Below, piece by piece: positions 17,282-25,051 of a DNA stretch of 56,217 nt. Source of the stretch: Candidatus Nitrosopumilus sp. (GTDB lineage: Archaea; Thermoproteota; Nitrososphaeria; Nitrososphaerales; Nitrosopumilaceae). The stretch is taken from positions 1-56,217 of the forward strand of contig JAJETY010000005.1 of assembly GCA_021268355.1 (NCBI GenBank). Direction: 5' to 3'. The notes beneath the pieces were generated by a model, which ran no database searches, was not told where the DNA came from, and was given only the letters and a program-made list of their open reading frames with translations. A program made the position numbers and the translations under genes. How positions within the stretch are numbered: position 1 is the first letter of the stretch; every line of letters begins with the position of its first letter.

Positions 17282-18193
17282 ATGAAGGGAATGGCTTTTT
17301 GTCCAGCTCACATTACAGGTTTCTTCAAGGCTTATTTGGAGAATAATCAAGATGGTCTAGAAAATTTAGGTTCAATGGGGGCAGGTTTTTCAATCAAACA
17401 AGGTGTAACAACTAGAGTTACAATTGATAAAAAAAGTGATCAAGATTCAAACTTTAGAATAACAACAAAAGGGTATCAGTCTGATAAAACAGATGTTTCA
17501 GAATTTGTATTAAATGAATTTCTAAAAATGGGTAATTTTAAAGATAAATTCTTTGAGATTGAACATGAAATTTCAATTCCTGTAGGATATGGTTTAGGTT
17601 CTAGTAGTGCAGTTGCATTATCACTATCATTTGCACTGGATCAAGCCCTTAATACAAAATTAGATAGAAATACAATTGGAAAAATTGCACATAATGCAGA
17701 AGTAAATTGTAAAACTGGATTAGGGGATGTTTTAGCATCATTTCACGGTGGATTTGAAGTTCGAATTAAACCAGGAGCTCCGGGAATTGGAACAGTTGAA
17801 AAAATTTCTACGGAAAAAATTTCAGTTATTATGATTTGTTTTTCACCAATTTCTACTAATAAATTCATCAAAGAAAGACTATTTCAAATAAACGGTCTTG
17901 GTGGAAAAATGGTTAACAAATTATTGAAATCAAAAGATTATCAACACTTTCAAGATATGTCATTAGAATTTGCAAAGTATGTAGATGTTATGACTCCACG
18001 AATGGAAAAAATAGTTAATGAATTAACTCAAGAAAATATAAAATGTGGAATTGCACTTTTTGGTGAAACAATTTTCTCAATGGGTCCAAAAGAAGACCAA
18101 GATAAAGTATTAGAAATTTTACAAAAATATCCTGATGGAATTATTATTAATTCAGAGTTAGATGATATTGGAGCAAGAGTTCTAAATAACTAA
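17282..18193 (+). CDS. Pantoate kinase (GHMP family)
   Basis: Pantoate kinase phosphorylates pantoate to 4-phosphopantoate, the archaeal route to CoA. The 303-residue protein has GHMP-kinase marks: the N-terminal CPAHITGFF segment, the ATP loop PVGYGLGSSSAVALSLS (residues about 100-116), and a C-terminal GIALFGETIFSMG. The next gene is the enzyme that uses its product, which makes the assignment firm. It is the first gene of the operon. The start is supported by the TATA box at 17249. Confidence 0.93.
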   Translation: MKGMAFCPAHITGFFKAYLENNQDGLENLGSMGAGFSIKQGVTTRVTIDKKSDQDSNFRITTKGYQSDKTDVSEFVLNEFLKMGNFKDKFFEIEHEISIPVGYGLGSSSAVALSLSFALDQALNTKLDRNTIGKIAHNAEVNCKTGLGDVLASFHGGFEVRIKPGAPGIGTVEKISTEKISVIMICFSPISTNKFIKERLFQINGLGGKMVNKLLKSKDYQHFQDMSLEFAKYVDVMTPRMEKIVNELTQENIKCGIALFGETIFSMGPKEDQDKVLEILQKYPDGIIINSELDDIGARVLNN

Positions 18194-18203
18194 TTGAAGC
18201 CTC

Positions 18204-18968
18204 ATGACATTAATTCCAAAGTCACATCCAAGAGCAAAATCACTTTTTATACGTGAAAAACTAGTCAACGGTTTTGAAAAAGGATTGGTAGCTAGGGAGG
18301 GACTTTTGGCTCAAGGAAGAGGAGAAGCATTTGACTATTTGTTAGGAGAAAAGACAAATCAGGCTGCAAAACGTGCCATAAAGGCAGCAGCAGCGCAATT
18401 ACTTCAGGCTCAAAGACCTGTAATCTCTATAAATGGAAATGTAGCAGCCTTATGTCCAAAGGAGATAATAGAATTGTCAGTACACATTAAAGCAAAACTT
18501 GAGGTAAATCTCTTTTATACTAATGAAAAGAGGAAACAAGCTATCATTAAAGTTCTCAAAAAAAATGGTGCGACGGAGATCTTAGGAACAAATCCAAAAA
18601 ATTCTACAAGATTACAAGGAATTGATTCAGCAAGAAGAATTGTAGATAAGAATGGAATTTTTACTGCAGACGTAGTAGTTGTTCCATTAGAAGATGGTGA
18701 TAGAACGATGGCATTAAGAAAAGCAGGAAAAAAAGTCATTACATTTGATCTAAATCCGCTTTCAAGAACTTCACAGACTGCAAACATTACAATTGTAGAT
18801 AATGTTACACGTGCAATAGAACTGCTATCTTCTGAAGTAAAAAAACTAGCAGGTAAAAATGAAAAAAATCTTCAAAAAATAATTTCAGATTTTAATAATA
18901 AAAAAAATCTAACTGAAAATATAATTCAAATTAAAAAGAATCTAACTAGGAGGGCAAAAATTGCATAA
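18204..18968 (+). CDS. 4-phosphopantoate--beta-alanine ligase (archaeal phosphopantothenate synthetase)
   Basis: It joins 4-phosphopantoate with beta-alanine to give 4'-phosphopantothenate. The 254-residue protein opens IPKSHPRAKSLFIREKLVNG and contains the family core VAREGLLAQGRGEAFDYLLGEKT and VISINGNVAALCP, typical of DUF137 enzymes. It lies 10 nt after pantoate kinase and overlaps panB by 8 nt. The C-terminal 40 residues are Lys/Asn-rich and variable. Confidence 0.93.
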   Translation: MTLIPKSHPRAKSLFIREKLVNGFEKGLVAREGLLAQGRGEAFDYLLGEKTNQAAKRAIKAAAAQLLQAQRPVISINGNVAALCPKEIIELSVHIKAKLEVNLFYTNEKRKQAIIKVLKKNGATEILGTNPKNSTRLQGIDSARRIVDKNGIFTADVVVVPLEDGDRTMALRKAGKKVITFDLNPLSRTSQTANITIVDNVTRAIELLSSEVKKLAGKNEKNLQKIISDFNNKKNLTENIIQIKKNLTRRAKIA

Positions 18969-19800
18969 ATCAGTACAAGATATCATTAATATGAAAAAAG
19001 AAAAGAAAAAAGTTTCAGTTATTACTAGTTATGATTACACATTAGCATCACTTTGTGACAGAGCAGGAATTGATATCTTACTAGTTGGAGATAGTGCAGG
19101 GATGGTAATGCTAGGTTATGAGAATACGATTCCAGTATCAATGGATCAAATGTGTATGTTTACTGAAGCAGTTAGTAATGCTCGAAAAAATGCATTACTT
19201 GTTGCAGATTTACCATTTATGTCATATCAGGCAAGTATAGAAGATGCAATTAAGAATTCAGGAAAATTGATCAAGTCAGGTGCTGATGCTGTTAAATTAG
19301 AAGGAGGTTCCATTATGGCTGAAACAATTAGTAGAATTGTTGATGTAGGGATTCCTGTTATGGGGCATATTGGATTACAACCTCAAACCACAATGCTCTC
19401 ACAAGGTTACAAGGTTCAAGGCAGAACAAAAGATTCTGCAATTCAATTAATCCAGGATGCCAAGGCGCTTGAAGAAGCAGGAGTTTTCAGCATTGCATTA
19501 GAAATGGTGAGCCACGAAGTGGCCGAGATAATTTCAGAAACAGTCAGTATTCCTACAATTGGTATCGGCTCAGGAGTAAATTGTGATGGTCAAGTACTAG
19601 TGGTTCAGGATTTACTTGGAATGTATGATAAGATTAAGCCAAAATTTGTCAAAAAATACATGAATCTATCTGAAGATATTGTAAAATCTCTTGAAGATTA
19701 CAAAAATGATGTAGAATCAAGTAAATTTCCAACACAAGAAAATTGGTTTTCAATGGATCCTGAAGAATTAAAAAAATTACGTGAGCAAATTGGCAGTTAA
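18961..19800 (+). CDS. panB: 3-methyl-2-oxobutanoate hydroxymethyltransferase
   Basis: PanB makes ketopantoate from 2-oxoisovalerate and methylene-tetrahydropterin, the first committed step to pantoate. The 279-residue protein shows family motifs: VSVITSYDYTLASL, LLVGDSAGMVMLGYENT, DAVKLEGG, VMGHIGLQPQ and IGIGSGVNCDGQVLV. Metal-binding acidic residues are in place. The start is TTG 18961, preceded by AGGAGG at 18949-18954, a good ribosome-binding site about 6 nt upstream, and inside the 3' end of the previous gene. It overlaps coaBC by 20 nt. Confidence 0.95.
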   Translation: MHKSVQDIINMKKEKKKVSVITSYDYTLASLCDRAGIDILLVGDSAGMVMLGYENTIPVSMDQMCMFTEAVSNARKNALLVADLPFMSYQASIEDAIKNSGKLIKSGADAVKLEGGSIMAETISRIVDVGIPVMGHIGLQPQTTMLSQGYKVQGRTKDSAIQLIQDAKALEEAGVFSIALEMVSHEVAEIISETVSIPTIGIGSGVNCDGQVLVVQDLLGMYDKIKPKFVKKYMNLSEDIVKSLEDYKNDVESSKFPTQENWFSMDPEELKKLREQIGS

Positions 19801-21034
19801 GAAGAAAGCAAATGATCACCCATCATTAGATATTGTGTCTTCACATGGTGTTGAATTAACAGGAAAAAGAATTGTTTTGTGTGTAGCAGGAAGTGTAGCA
19901 GCATACAAAGCAATAGAGCTAGCAAGATTGCTTATGAGACATGGTGCAGATGTAACATGTGTGGCAAGTGGAGCAGTAACAAAACTGATACAACCTGATT
20001 ATTTTAAATGGGCTACAGGAAATGAAGTAATTACAAAACTTACAGGCAAATTAGAACACATAAAATTAGCAGATTACAATCAATCAGATCTACTAATAGT
20101 ATATCCGGCAACTGCAAATACATTAGGAAAACTTGCAAATGGTATTGATGATACTCCAATCTCAACTGTCCTTACTGTAGGATTTGGTTCTAAAATTCCA
20201 ATTTTGATGTGTTTGGCAATGCATGAATCAATGTATGATAATTTAGCTGTTAAAAAAAATATTAAATTTTTAAAAAATAAAATTCAATTTATTTCTCCAC
20301 AAATGATTGAAGGAAAGGCTAAAGCACCAGAACCTGAAGATGTTTTAGATTTTGTATTAAAGAAATTTGGTTTTTCATCAAGATTACAGAATAAAAAAGT
20401 ACTATTGACTGCCGGACCTACAATCGAACATATTGATCCTGTTAGAGTAATAACAAATCTTAGTTCAGGAAAAACAGGAGTATTATTAGCATCAGAATTA
20501 GTAGCGTCAGGTGCTATAGTCACACTAATTTATGGTCCAGGAAGTGAAGAACCGCCTAAAGGTGCTAAAATAATCAACGTAACAACTAGCAAAGAGATGT
20601 TTGATGCAACAAAAAAAGAACTCAAGAAAAAATATGATGTTGTGATTATGGCAGCAGCTGTATCAGATTATAAACCTGAAAAGACATCAAAATCCAAAAT
20701 AAAGAGCAATCAAAGATCACTAACAATTAGGCTTGAAAAAACATCAAAAATCATTGATCAGGTAAAAAAATCTCAAAAAAATACCATATTAGTTGGATTC
20801 AAAGCAGAAGTAAATCTTTCAAAATCAGCCTTGATCAAATCAGCAAGAATAAAATTAAAAGAATCAAATGCGGATTTGATAATTGCAAACGATATTGGAA
20901 ATAAATATCAAAAAAATCCAAATAATAATCAGATCATTATTGTAGATAATAAAAAAGCAGTTTTATCAGGTTGGAAGAAAAAAGAAAAGATTGTAAAAAT
21001 AATTAGAAAAGAAATTGAAATGAAAATGAAATGA
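19781..21034 (+). CDS. coaBC: Bifunctional phosphopantothenoylcysteine synthetase/decarboxylase
   Basis: CoaBC adds Cys to phosphopantothenate and decarboxylates the product to 4'-phosphopantetheine, using FMN. The N-terminal CoaC flavoprotein domain (residues about 25-190) has VCVAGSVAAYKAIEL, YPATANTLGKLANGIDD and the catalytic-region MHESMYDN. The C-terminal CoaB domain has LLTAGPTIEHIDPVRVITNLSSGK and MAAAVSDYKPE. The start is GTG 19781, or TTG 19790. Either lies inside the panB 3' end. The ATG of the following 59-residue gene overlaps its stop. Confidence 0.95.
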   Translation: MSKLAVKKKANDHPSLDIVSSHGVELTGKRIVLCVAGSVAAYKAIELARLLMRHGADVTCVASGAVTKLIQPDYFKWATGNEVITKLTGKLEHIKLADYNQSDLLIVYPATANTLGKLANGIDDTPISTVLTVGFGSKIPILMCLAMHESMYDNLAVKKNIKFLKNKIQFISPQMIEGKAKAPEPEDVLDFVLKKFGFSSRLQNKKVLLTAGPTIEHIDPVRVITNLSSGKTGVLLASELVASGAIVTLIYGPGSEEPPKGAKIINVTTSKEMFDATKKELKKKYDVVIMAAAVSDYKPEKTSKSKIKSNQRSLTIRLEKTSKIIDQVKKSQKNTILVGFKAEVNLSKSALIKSARIKLKESNADLIIANDIGNKYQKNPNNNQIIIVDNKKAVLSGWKKKEKIVKIIRKEIEMKMK

Positions 21035-21210
21035 AAAATTCCGAATTAAGAAAACTTGTATCACAGTATAAGGAAATTAAAAAAAAATTAATAAAAAAAC
21101 ATACTAATAATTTTAAATTAGTTGAAAAACTAAAAGAAATTGAACATAAATATTTTCATGAGACAGGAAGAAGATTAAGTTTAGATCTAAAGGAGTATAA
21201 AGAAAATTGA
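21031..21210 (+). CDS. 59-residue charged helical protein inside the CoA operon
   Basis: ATG 21031 overlaps the coaBC stop (ATGA), and its own TGA overlaps the TTG start of the methyltransferase by 3 nt. The 59-residue product is about 30% Lys/Arg and predicted helical (SELRKLVSQYKEIKKKL ... FKLVEKLKEIEHKYFHETG). No family is recognised. Perfect coupling on both sides argues that it is a real gene and not a chance frame. It may be a small partner of CoaBC or of the methyltransferase. Confidence 0.72.
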   Translation: MKNSELRKLVSQYKEIKKKLIKKHTNNFKLVEKLKEIEHKYFHETGRRLSLDLKEYKEN

Positions 21211-22049
21211 AAGTAAAGTCATTTGAATATAAAAAAAGAAACATATCAGTTTGGAATGAAGTTGCTCCAAGATATCATAAAAGATGGGCAACAGCAAAAA
21301 AGGGACCATTTCAAAGTTCCAAAAAACTTGTTGAGTTAATTAATGTAAAAAAAGGAGATCATGTTCTGGATGTTGCAAGTGGAACAGGAGTAGTGACAAA
21401 ATTATTGAGCCAAAAAGTTGGAAAATCTGGATTTGTGATTGGTGCAGATACTGCAACTACTGCAATTAAAGTCGCCAAAAAATGGAACAATAAATCGTCC
21501 AATTTATTATTTGTAAATGCTGATGCTGAGAATTTTTCATTTATAGAAAAATTTGATATTATAACATGTCAATACGCACTGTTTTTCTTTCCAAATGCCC
21601 AAAAGGCTCTAAAAAATATGAAAGATAGCCTCAAAGAATCAGGAAAATTAGGAATATCGGTACATGGACACCCAGATAAAGTTCCATATTTTGATAGCAT
21701 TTTTGATGCAGTAACAAGGTTTATTCCAAATTATGTTCCACCAGGAACTCCTGATTTTGATAGATTTGGAACAAAAAAGGCACTCAGAGATGAGATAAAA
21801 AAAGCTGGTTTTAGGAAAATCACTGTGAAGGATTACAATTTTCCATATAGTCCAGGTACTTTTGACCAATATTGGAATAATTATCTAAGATATGTAGCAA
21901 CACCAATTAGAAAAAAACTCGATTCATTGGAAAGATCCCAAAGAATAGAGTTAAAACAAATGGTAAAAGAAAATACAGAACCATATACAAAAAGTGATGG
22001 AATTATACAATTTCCTTGGGAAGTTTTAATTTTAACAGCAAAACACTAG
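21207..22049 (+). CDS. SAM-dependent class I methyltransferase (UbiE/MenG-like)
   Basis: The 280-residue protein opens with WNEVAPRYHKRW, then a canonical SAM-binding motif I (DHVLDVASGTGVVTKLL, residues about 51-67), an acidic motif II end (VIGADTA) and NADAENFSF. This combination is typical of UbiE/COQ5-like enzymes acting on quinones or other hydrophobic substrates. The substrate here cannot be told. The start is TTG 21207, coupled to the upstream 59-residue gene. Confidence 0.9.
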   Translation: MKVKSFEYKKRNISVWNEVAPRYHKRWATAKKGPFQSSKKLVELINVKKGDHVLDVASGTGVVTKLLSQKVGKSGFVIGADTATTAIKVAKKWNNKSSNLLFVNADAENFSFIEKFDIITCQYALFFFPNAQKALKNMKDSLKESGKLGISVHGHPDKVPYFDSIFDAVTRFIPNYVPPGTPDFDRFGTKKALRDEIKKAGFRKITVKDYNFPYSPGTFDQYWNNYLRYVATPIRKKLDSLERSQRIELKQMVKENTEPYTKSDGIIQFPWEVLILTAKH

Positions 22050-22064
22050 AAAATTAGGAAAGAA

Positions 22065-22547
22065 ATGGTCAAAGATAAGAAAAAGAAAGACGAAGAGAAA
22101 CCAAAAAAAGCTGGTTTCAAGGCATTTCTTAAAAAAAGAGCACCATTTTATCTTGCAGCAGTTGCGTTGATAGTAATTTCAGCTCAGAGTGTTTTATCGG
22201 AAAAAAATTTTGAGAATAGCATACCTGAATTATCAGATGAAGAACAAATGGTTGTAGATACTTTGTTTAACTATAATGCAGGAGTGGAATCCAAAATGAC
22301 GGTAAAGGAAGTAATCAAAAATCAAATTGATGAAGAGTATCCAGATGAAAAGATTTACGGACATAAGAAGACTGCTCTAGATTTGACAGTTACAAATGTT
22401 AATTCAAATGAATATAATGTAATTTTGAATTTTAAATCTTACAAAGGAGAAATGAATTTTGATTGGAATGTAAATATAGAAAATCAAGAAATTACATCAA
22501 ATAATCCGGAATCAAAATATGTAATTGACGTAGTTACATTTTCTTAG
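22065..22547 (+). CDS. Hypothetical single-span membrane protein
   Basis: The 160-residue protein has a strongly basic N-terminus (KDKKKKDEEKPKK), one helix (APFYLAAVALIVISAQSVL, residues about 29-47) and an external acidic beta-rich domain. The positive-inside rule puts the bulk of the protein outside. No cysteines or known motif are present. It follows the methyltransferase by 15 nt and may be the last gene of the CoA operon. Confidence 0.75.
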   Translation: MVKDKKKKDEEKPKKAGFKAFLKKRAPFYLAAVALIVISAQSVLSEKNFENSIPELSDEEQMVVDTLFNYNAGVESKMTVKEVIKNQIDEEYPDEKIYGHKKTALDLTVTNVNSNEYNVILNFKSYKGEMNFDWNVNIENQEITSNNPESKYVIDVVTFS

Positions 22548-22549
22548 GC

Positions 22550-23620
22550 TCAAATTGTAACTAAATCTTTAGTAAATTTGTGCATTACAATTGGTTTTTT
22601 CTTAACTATGAGAGAATCTTCTATTCTTATTCCAAATTTATTTTCAATATATATTCCAGGTTCAACAGTGATTGCCATATTTTCTTGAAGTTTTGTTTCA
22701 CTTCGATATGAAATTGTAGGGAGTTCATGAACTTCCAATCCAATTCCGTGTCCAGTGGAATGAATAAAGTATTGTCCATAATTTTTATCATCAATGTATT
22801 TTCTGCATGCAAGATCAACATCCTTACAATTAACATTAGGTTTTACGGCTTTTAATCCAAGTTTTTGAGATTCCTTAACAATTTCATATGCTTCTTTTGC
22901 TTCTGATGATATTTTTCCTATTGCAAATGTTCTTGTTGCATCGGAAACATATCCCTTGTATCTAAGAGTAAGATCAGCTACAATTAGATCACCTTTTTTG
23001 AATTTTCTATTTGTAACTTGAGCATGAGGTAAAGCTCCATTTGGACCTCCGGCAATTATCAGAGGATTAAGGGTTGATTTGTATCCAGTGTCAAACATTT
23101 GTTGTTCCATTGCATAAGTCATCAAAATTGTTTGCAATTCTGATTCTTTTTGACCAACTCGGATCTTTTTTGAACAAATCTCAAACATTTCGTCAATGAT
23201 ATTTGATGCCTTTTTGAGAATTTTGATCTCATTTTCATCTTTAATTATACGAGAATTGTAAAATGGTTCCGTAGAGGCTTTTATTTTTGGAATAGATTTT
23301 TTCAAAGATGTAACAGTAGAATAATTTTGGCAATCAGTACAAACCCGATTTTTTTGTATTTTTTTGACCAGTGAGGAAATGAGACCAGTTCCACGTTCCG
23401 CAGTAATTATTTGGCAATCCACAGATTCATCTTTGGCTCTTCCAACCTCTAGTTCTGGAGCAATAATAGTGGTTTTTCCATTTTTTTCTAACAAACCTAT
23501 TGCTTCACCCCAAAACCCAGTCATGTAAAACAGATTTTCAGGCTCAAACGTAACTAGAGTATCGCAATCTATCTTATGAGCATTTTTTAGAAGATTTTTT
23601 CTACGTTGTTTCACAAACAA
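22550..23620 (-). CDS. Xaa-Pro aminopeptidase/dipeptidase, M24 family
   Basis: M24 peptidases remove residues next to proline using two metal ions. The 356-residue protein has an N-terminal creatinase-like domain and a C-terminal pita-bread domain. All five metal ligands can be located: Asp in LIVADLTLRYKGYVSDATRTF (two), His in HSTGHGIGLEVHELP, Glu in VEPGIYI, and Glu in GIRIEDSLIV. Its stop is 2 nt from that of the convergent 22065 gene. Confidence 0.93.
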   Translation of the reverse strand: MFVKQRRKNLLKNAHKIDCDTLVTFEPENLFYMTGFWGEAIGLLEKNGKTTIIAPELEVGRAKDESVDCQIITAERGTGLISSLVKKIQKNRVCTDCQNYSTVTSLKKSIPKIKASTEPFYNSRIIKDENEIKILKKASNIIDEMFEICSKKIRVGQKESELQTILMTYAMEQQMFDTGYKSTLNPLIIAGGPNGALPHAQVTNRKFKKGDLIVADLTLRYKGYVSDATRTFAIGKISSEAKEAYEIVKESQKLGLKAVKPNVNCKDVDLACRKYIDDKNYGQYFIHSTGHGIGLEVHELPTISYRSETKLQENMAITVEPGIYIENKFGIRIEDSLIVKKKPIVMHKFTKDLVTI

Positions 23621-23655
23621 AAATAACTGATTCTCAATTTATGTATGATGCAAAG

Positions 23656-23669
23656 TTTGTATATACAAA
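23656..23669. promoter_or_regulatory. 14-bp perfect palindrome containing a TATA box
   Basis: TTTGTATATACAAA reads identically on both strands. Its centre is about 24 nt before GTG 23686, the position expected for a TATA box of a leaderless mRNA. A symmetrical site here could also bind a dimeric regulator or serve both divergent genes (pepQ-like gene start at 23620). Confidence 0.6.
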
Positions 23670-23675
23670 AATACC

Positions 23676-23698
23676 TTTGTTCGCTGTGAGCGAACAAA
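23676..23698. repeat. Inverted repeat with the GTG start codon in its loop
   Basis: TTTGTTCGCT and AGCGAACAAA form perfect 10-bp arms separated by GTG (23686-23688). The GTG is the likely start codon of the PP-loop gene. The element is a candidate operator or a 5'-end mRNA hairpin. Confidence 0.6.
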
Positions 23699-24699
23699 AA
23701 GAGAAGAAGAAAGTTGTTGCATTATTATCAGGAGGGTTGGATAGTCAATTAGCCGTCAGAATGATGCAAGAACAGGGTTTTGATGTCTCTGCAGTTGCGA
23801 TAAAGACTCCATTTTGTGATTTTGATTGTGGAAGGGGTTGTGGTTTTGAAATTAGAGAAAGAGCAGATGATCTTAGTGTAAATTTGAAAACAGTGTATCT
23901 AGGTGATGAATACATTGAAATGCTAAAAAATCCAAAACACGGAATTGGTGCAGGATTCAATCCATGTGTTGATTGCAGAACTATGATGTTTGAAGCTGCA
24001 AAAAAACACATGGAAGAAATTGGTGCAGAATTTATTGTTTCAGGAGAAGTTTTAGGTCAACGACCAATGAGTCAGCATGCACCATCGTTAAAACTAATTG
24101 AAAAGGAATCAGGGCTAGAAGGGAAAATTGTAAGACCATTATCTGCCAGATTACTACCAGAAACAATTCCTGAAAAAGAAGGATTAATCAAAAGAGAAAA
24201 CCTAGGAATGATTAGAGGTAGAACTAGAAGAAATCAATTAGATATGGCAGAGAAATATGGAATTGAAAATCCACCAAATGCTGGTGGAGGATGTTTACTA
24301 ACAGAGCCTGTATTTGGAATTAAGGCAAAAGATCTTTTTGAACATGTAAAGGATCCAACAATAAATGATATTGATTTGTTAAAGATTGGAAGACATTTTA
24401 GATTAGATGAAGAAACAAAATTAGTTGTTGGAAGAAATAAGGATGAAAATGAAATGATCAAAGCCATTGCTTTACCAAATGATATCTTACTTGAGGCAAA
24501 AGATCATTTTGGACCTACATCTATTCTTAGGGGTAAAAATGCAAAAGAACATACAAAGTTTGCATCTTCAATTACTCTTAGATATTCAGATGCTCCAAAA
24601 AATCAAGAAGAAATTGTGCTAATAATCAATGGAGACAATAGTAAAGAAATTAGTGTTAAAAGTGTAGAAGAAGAAGATTACAATAAATTTAGAATTTAG
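23686..24699 (+). CDS. PP-loop ATPase, MnmA/ThiI-like sulfur-transfer protein
   Basis: The protein has the ATP pyrophosphatase PP-loop VVALLSGGLDSQLA near its N-terminus, as in tRNA thiolation enzymes (MnmA, ThiI). Cysteine-rich segments CDFDCGRGCGF, NPCVDCR and GGGCL could be catalytic or hold a metal cluster. The C-terminal region (FRLDEETKLVVGRNKDEN) resembles the NFACT-R-like/DUF814-type domain of fused MnmA relatives. I favour GTG 23686 (337 residues). ATG 23641 would add 15 residues upstream of the PP-loop that are encoded by the TATA palindrome. The RNA or small-molecule substrate is unknown. Confidence 0.8.
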   Translation: MSEQKEKKKVVALLSGGLDSQLAVRMMQEQGFDVSAVAIKTPFCDFDCGRGCGFEIRERADDLSVNLKTVYLGDEYIEMLKNPKHGIGAGFNPCVDCRTMMFEAAKKHMEEIGAEFIVSGEVLGQRPMSQHAPSLKLIEKESGLEGKIVRPLSARLLPETIPEKEGLIKRENLGMIRGRTRRNQLDMAEKYGIENPPNAGGGCLLTEPVFGIKAKDLFEHVKDPTINDIDLLKIGRHFRLDEETKLVVGRNKDENEMIKAIALPNDILLEAKDHFGPTSILRGKNAKEHTKFASSITLRYSDAPKNQEEIVLIINGDNSKEISVKSVEEEDYNKFRI

Positions 24700-24772
24700 G
24701 CGTGGATTTTTTAAGAAATTAGTTAGAACTAAGGAAGAGTTTTTGAGGGAGTAGATCGCATTTTTAGATAGA

Positions 24773-25051
24773 ATGCAGAAACAAGAAAATACGACATTTC
24801 TGAAGGCGATAACCATCAGAGATATCAGTGATGTACATTCAATTCAGGAAGATATCAAAAAAGAAATGATCTTAATTTTAAGAGTTACACCACTCGCTCA
24901 GAAAGATGTTGAACAACTTCGAAAGGTTGTTGAAGAGTTGTATTCTATTGCAAAAAGTGCTGGTGCAGATATTGCAAGATTGGGTGAAGAAAGAATAATT
25001 GTTGCTCCATCTAATATTAAGATCTGGAAACCAGAATACGATCTAAAATAA
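24773..25051 (+). CDS. sepF: Archaeal SepF-like cell-division protein
   Basis: SepF links FtsZ to the membrane in many archaea. The 92-residue protein matches the SepF core (DUF552): an N-terminal strand FLKAITIRDISDVHSIQEDI, the ILILRVTPLAQKD strand-turn, and the C-terminal GADIARLGEERIIVAPSNIKIW. The usual N-terminal amphipathic membrane-targeting helix is absent, and an in-frame TAG seven codons upstream rules out a simple extension. Thaumarchaeota also divide with Cdv proteins, so the role of this SepF is uncertain. Its 3' end overlaps that of aCPSF1 by 9 nt. Confidence 0.85.
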   Translation: MQKQENTTFLKAITIRDISDVHSIQEDIKKEMILILRVTPLAQKDVEQLRKVVEELYSIAKSAGADIARLGEERIIVAPSNIKIWKPEYDLK

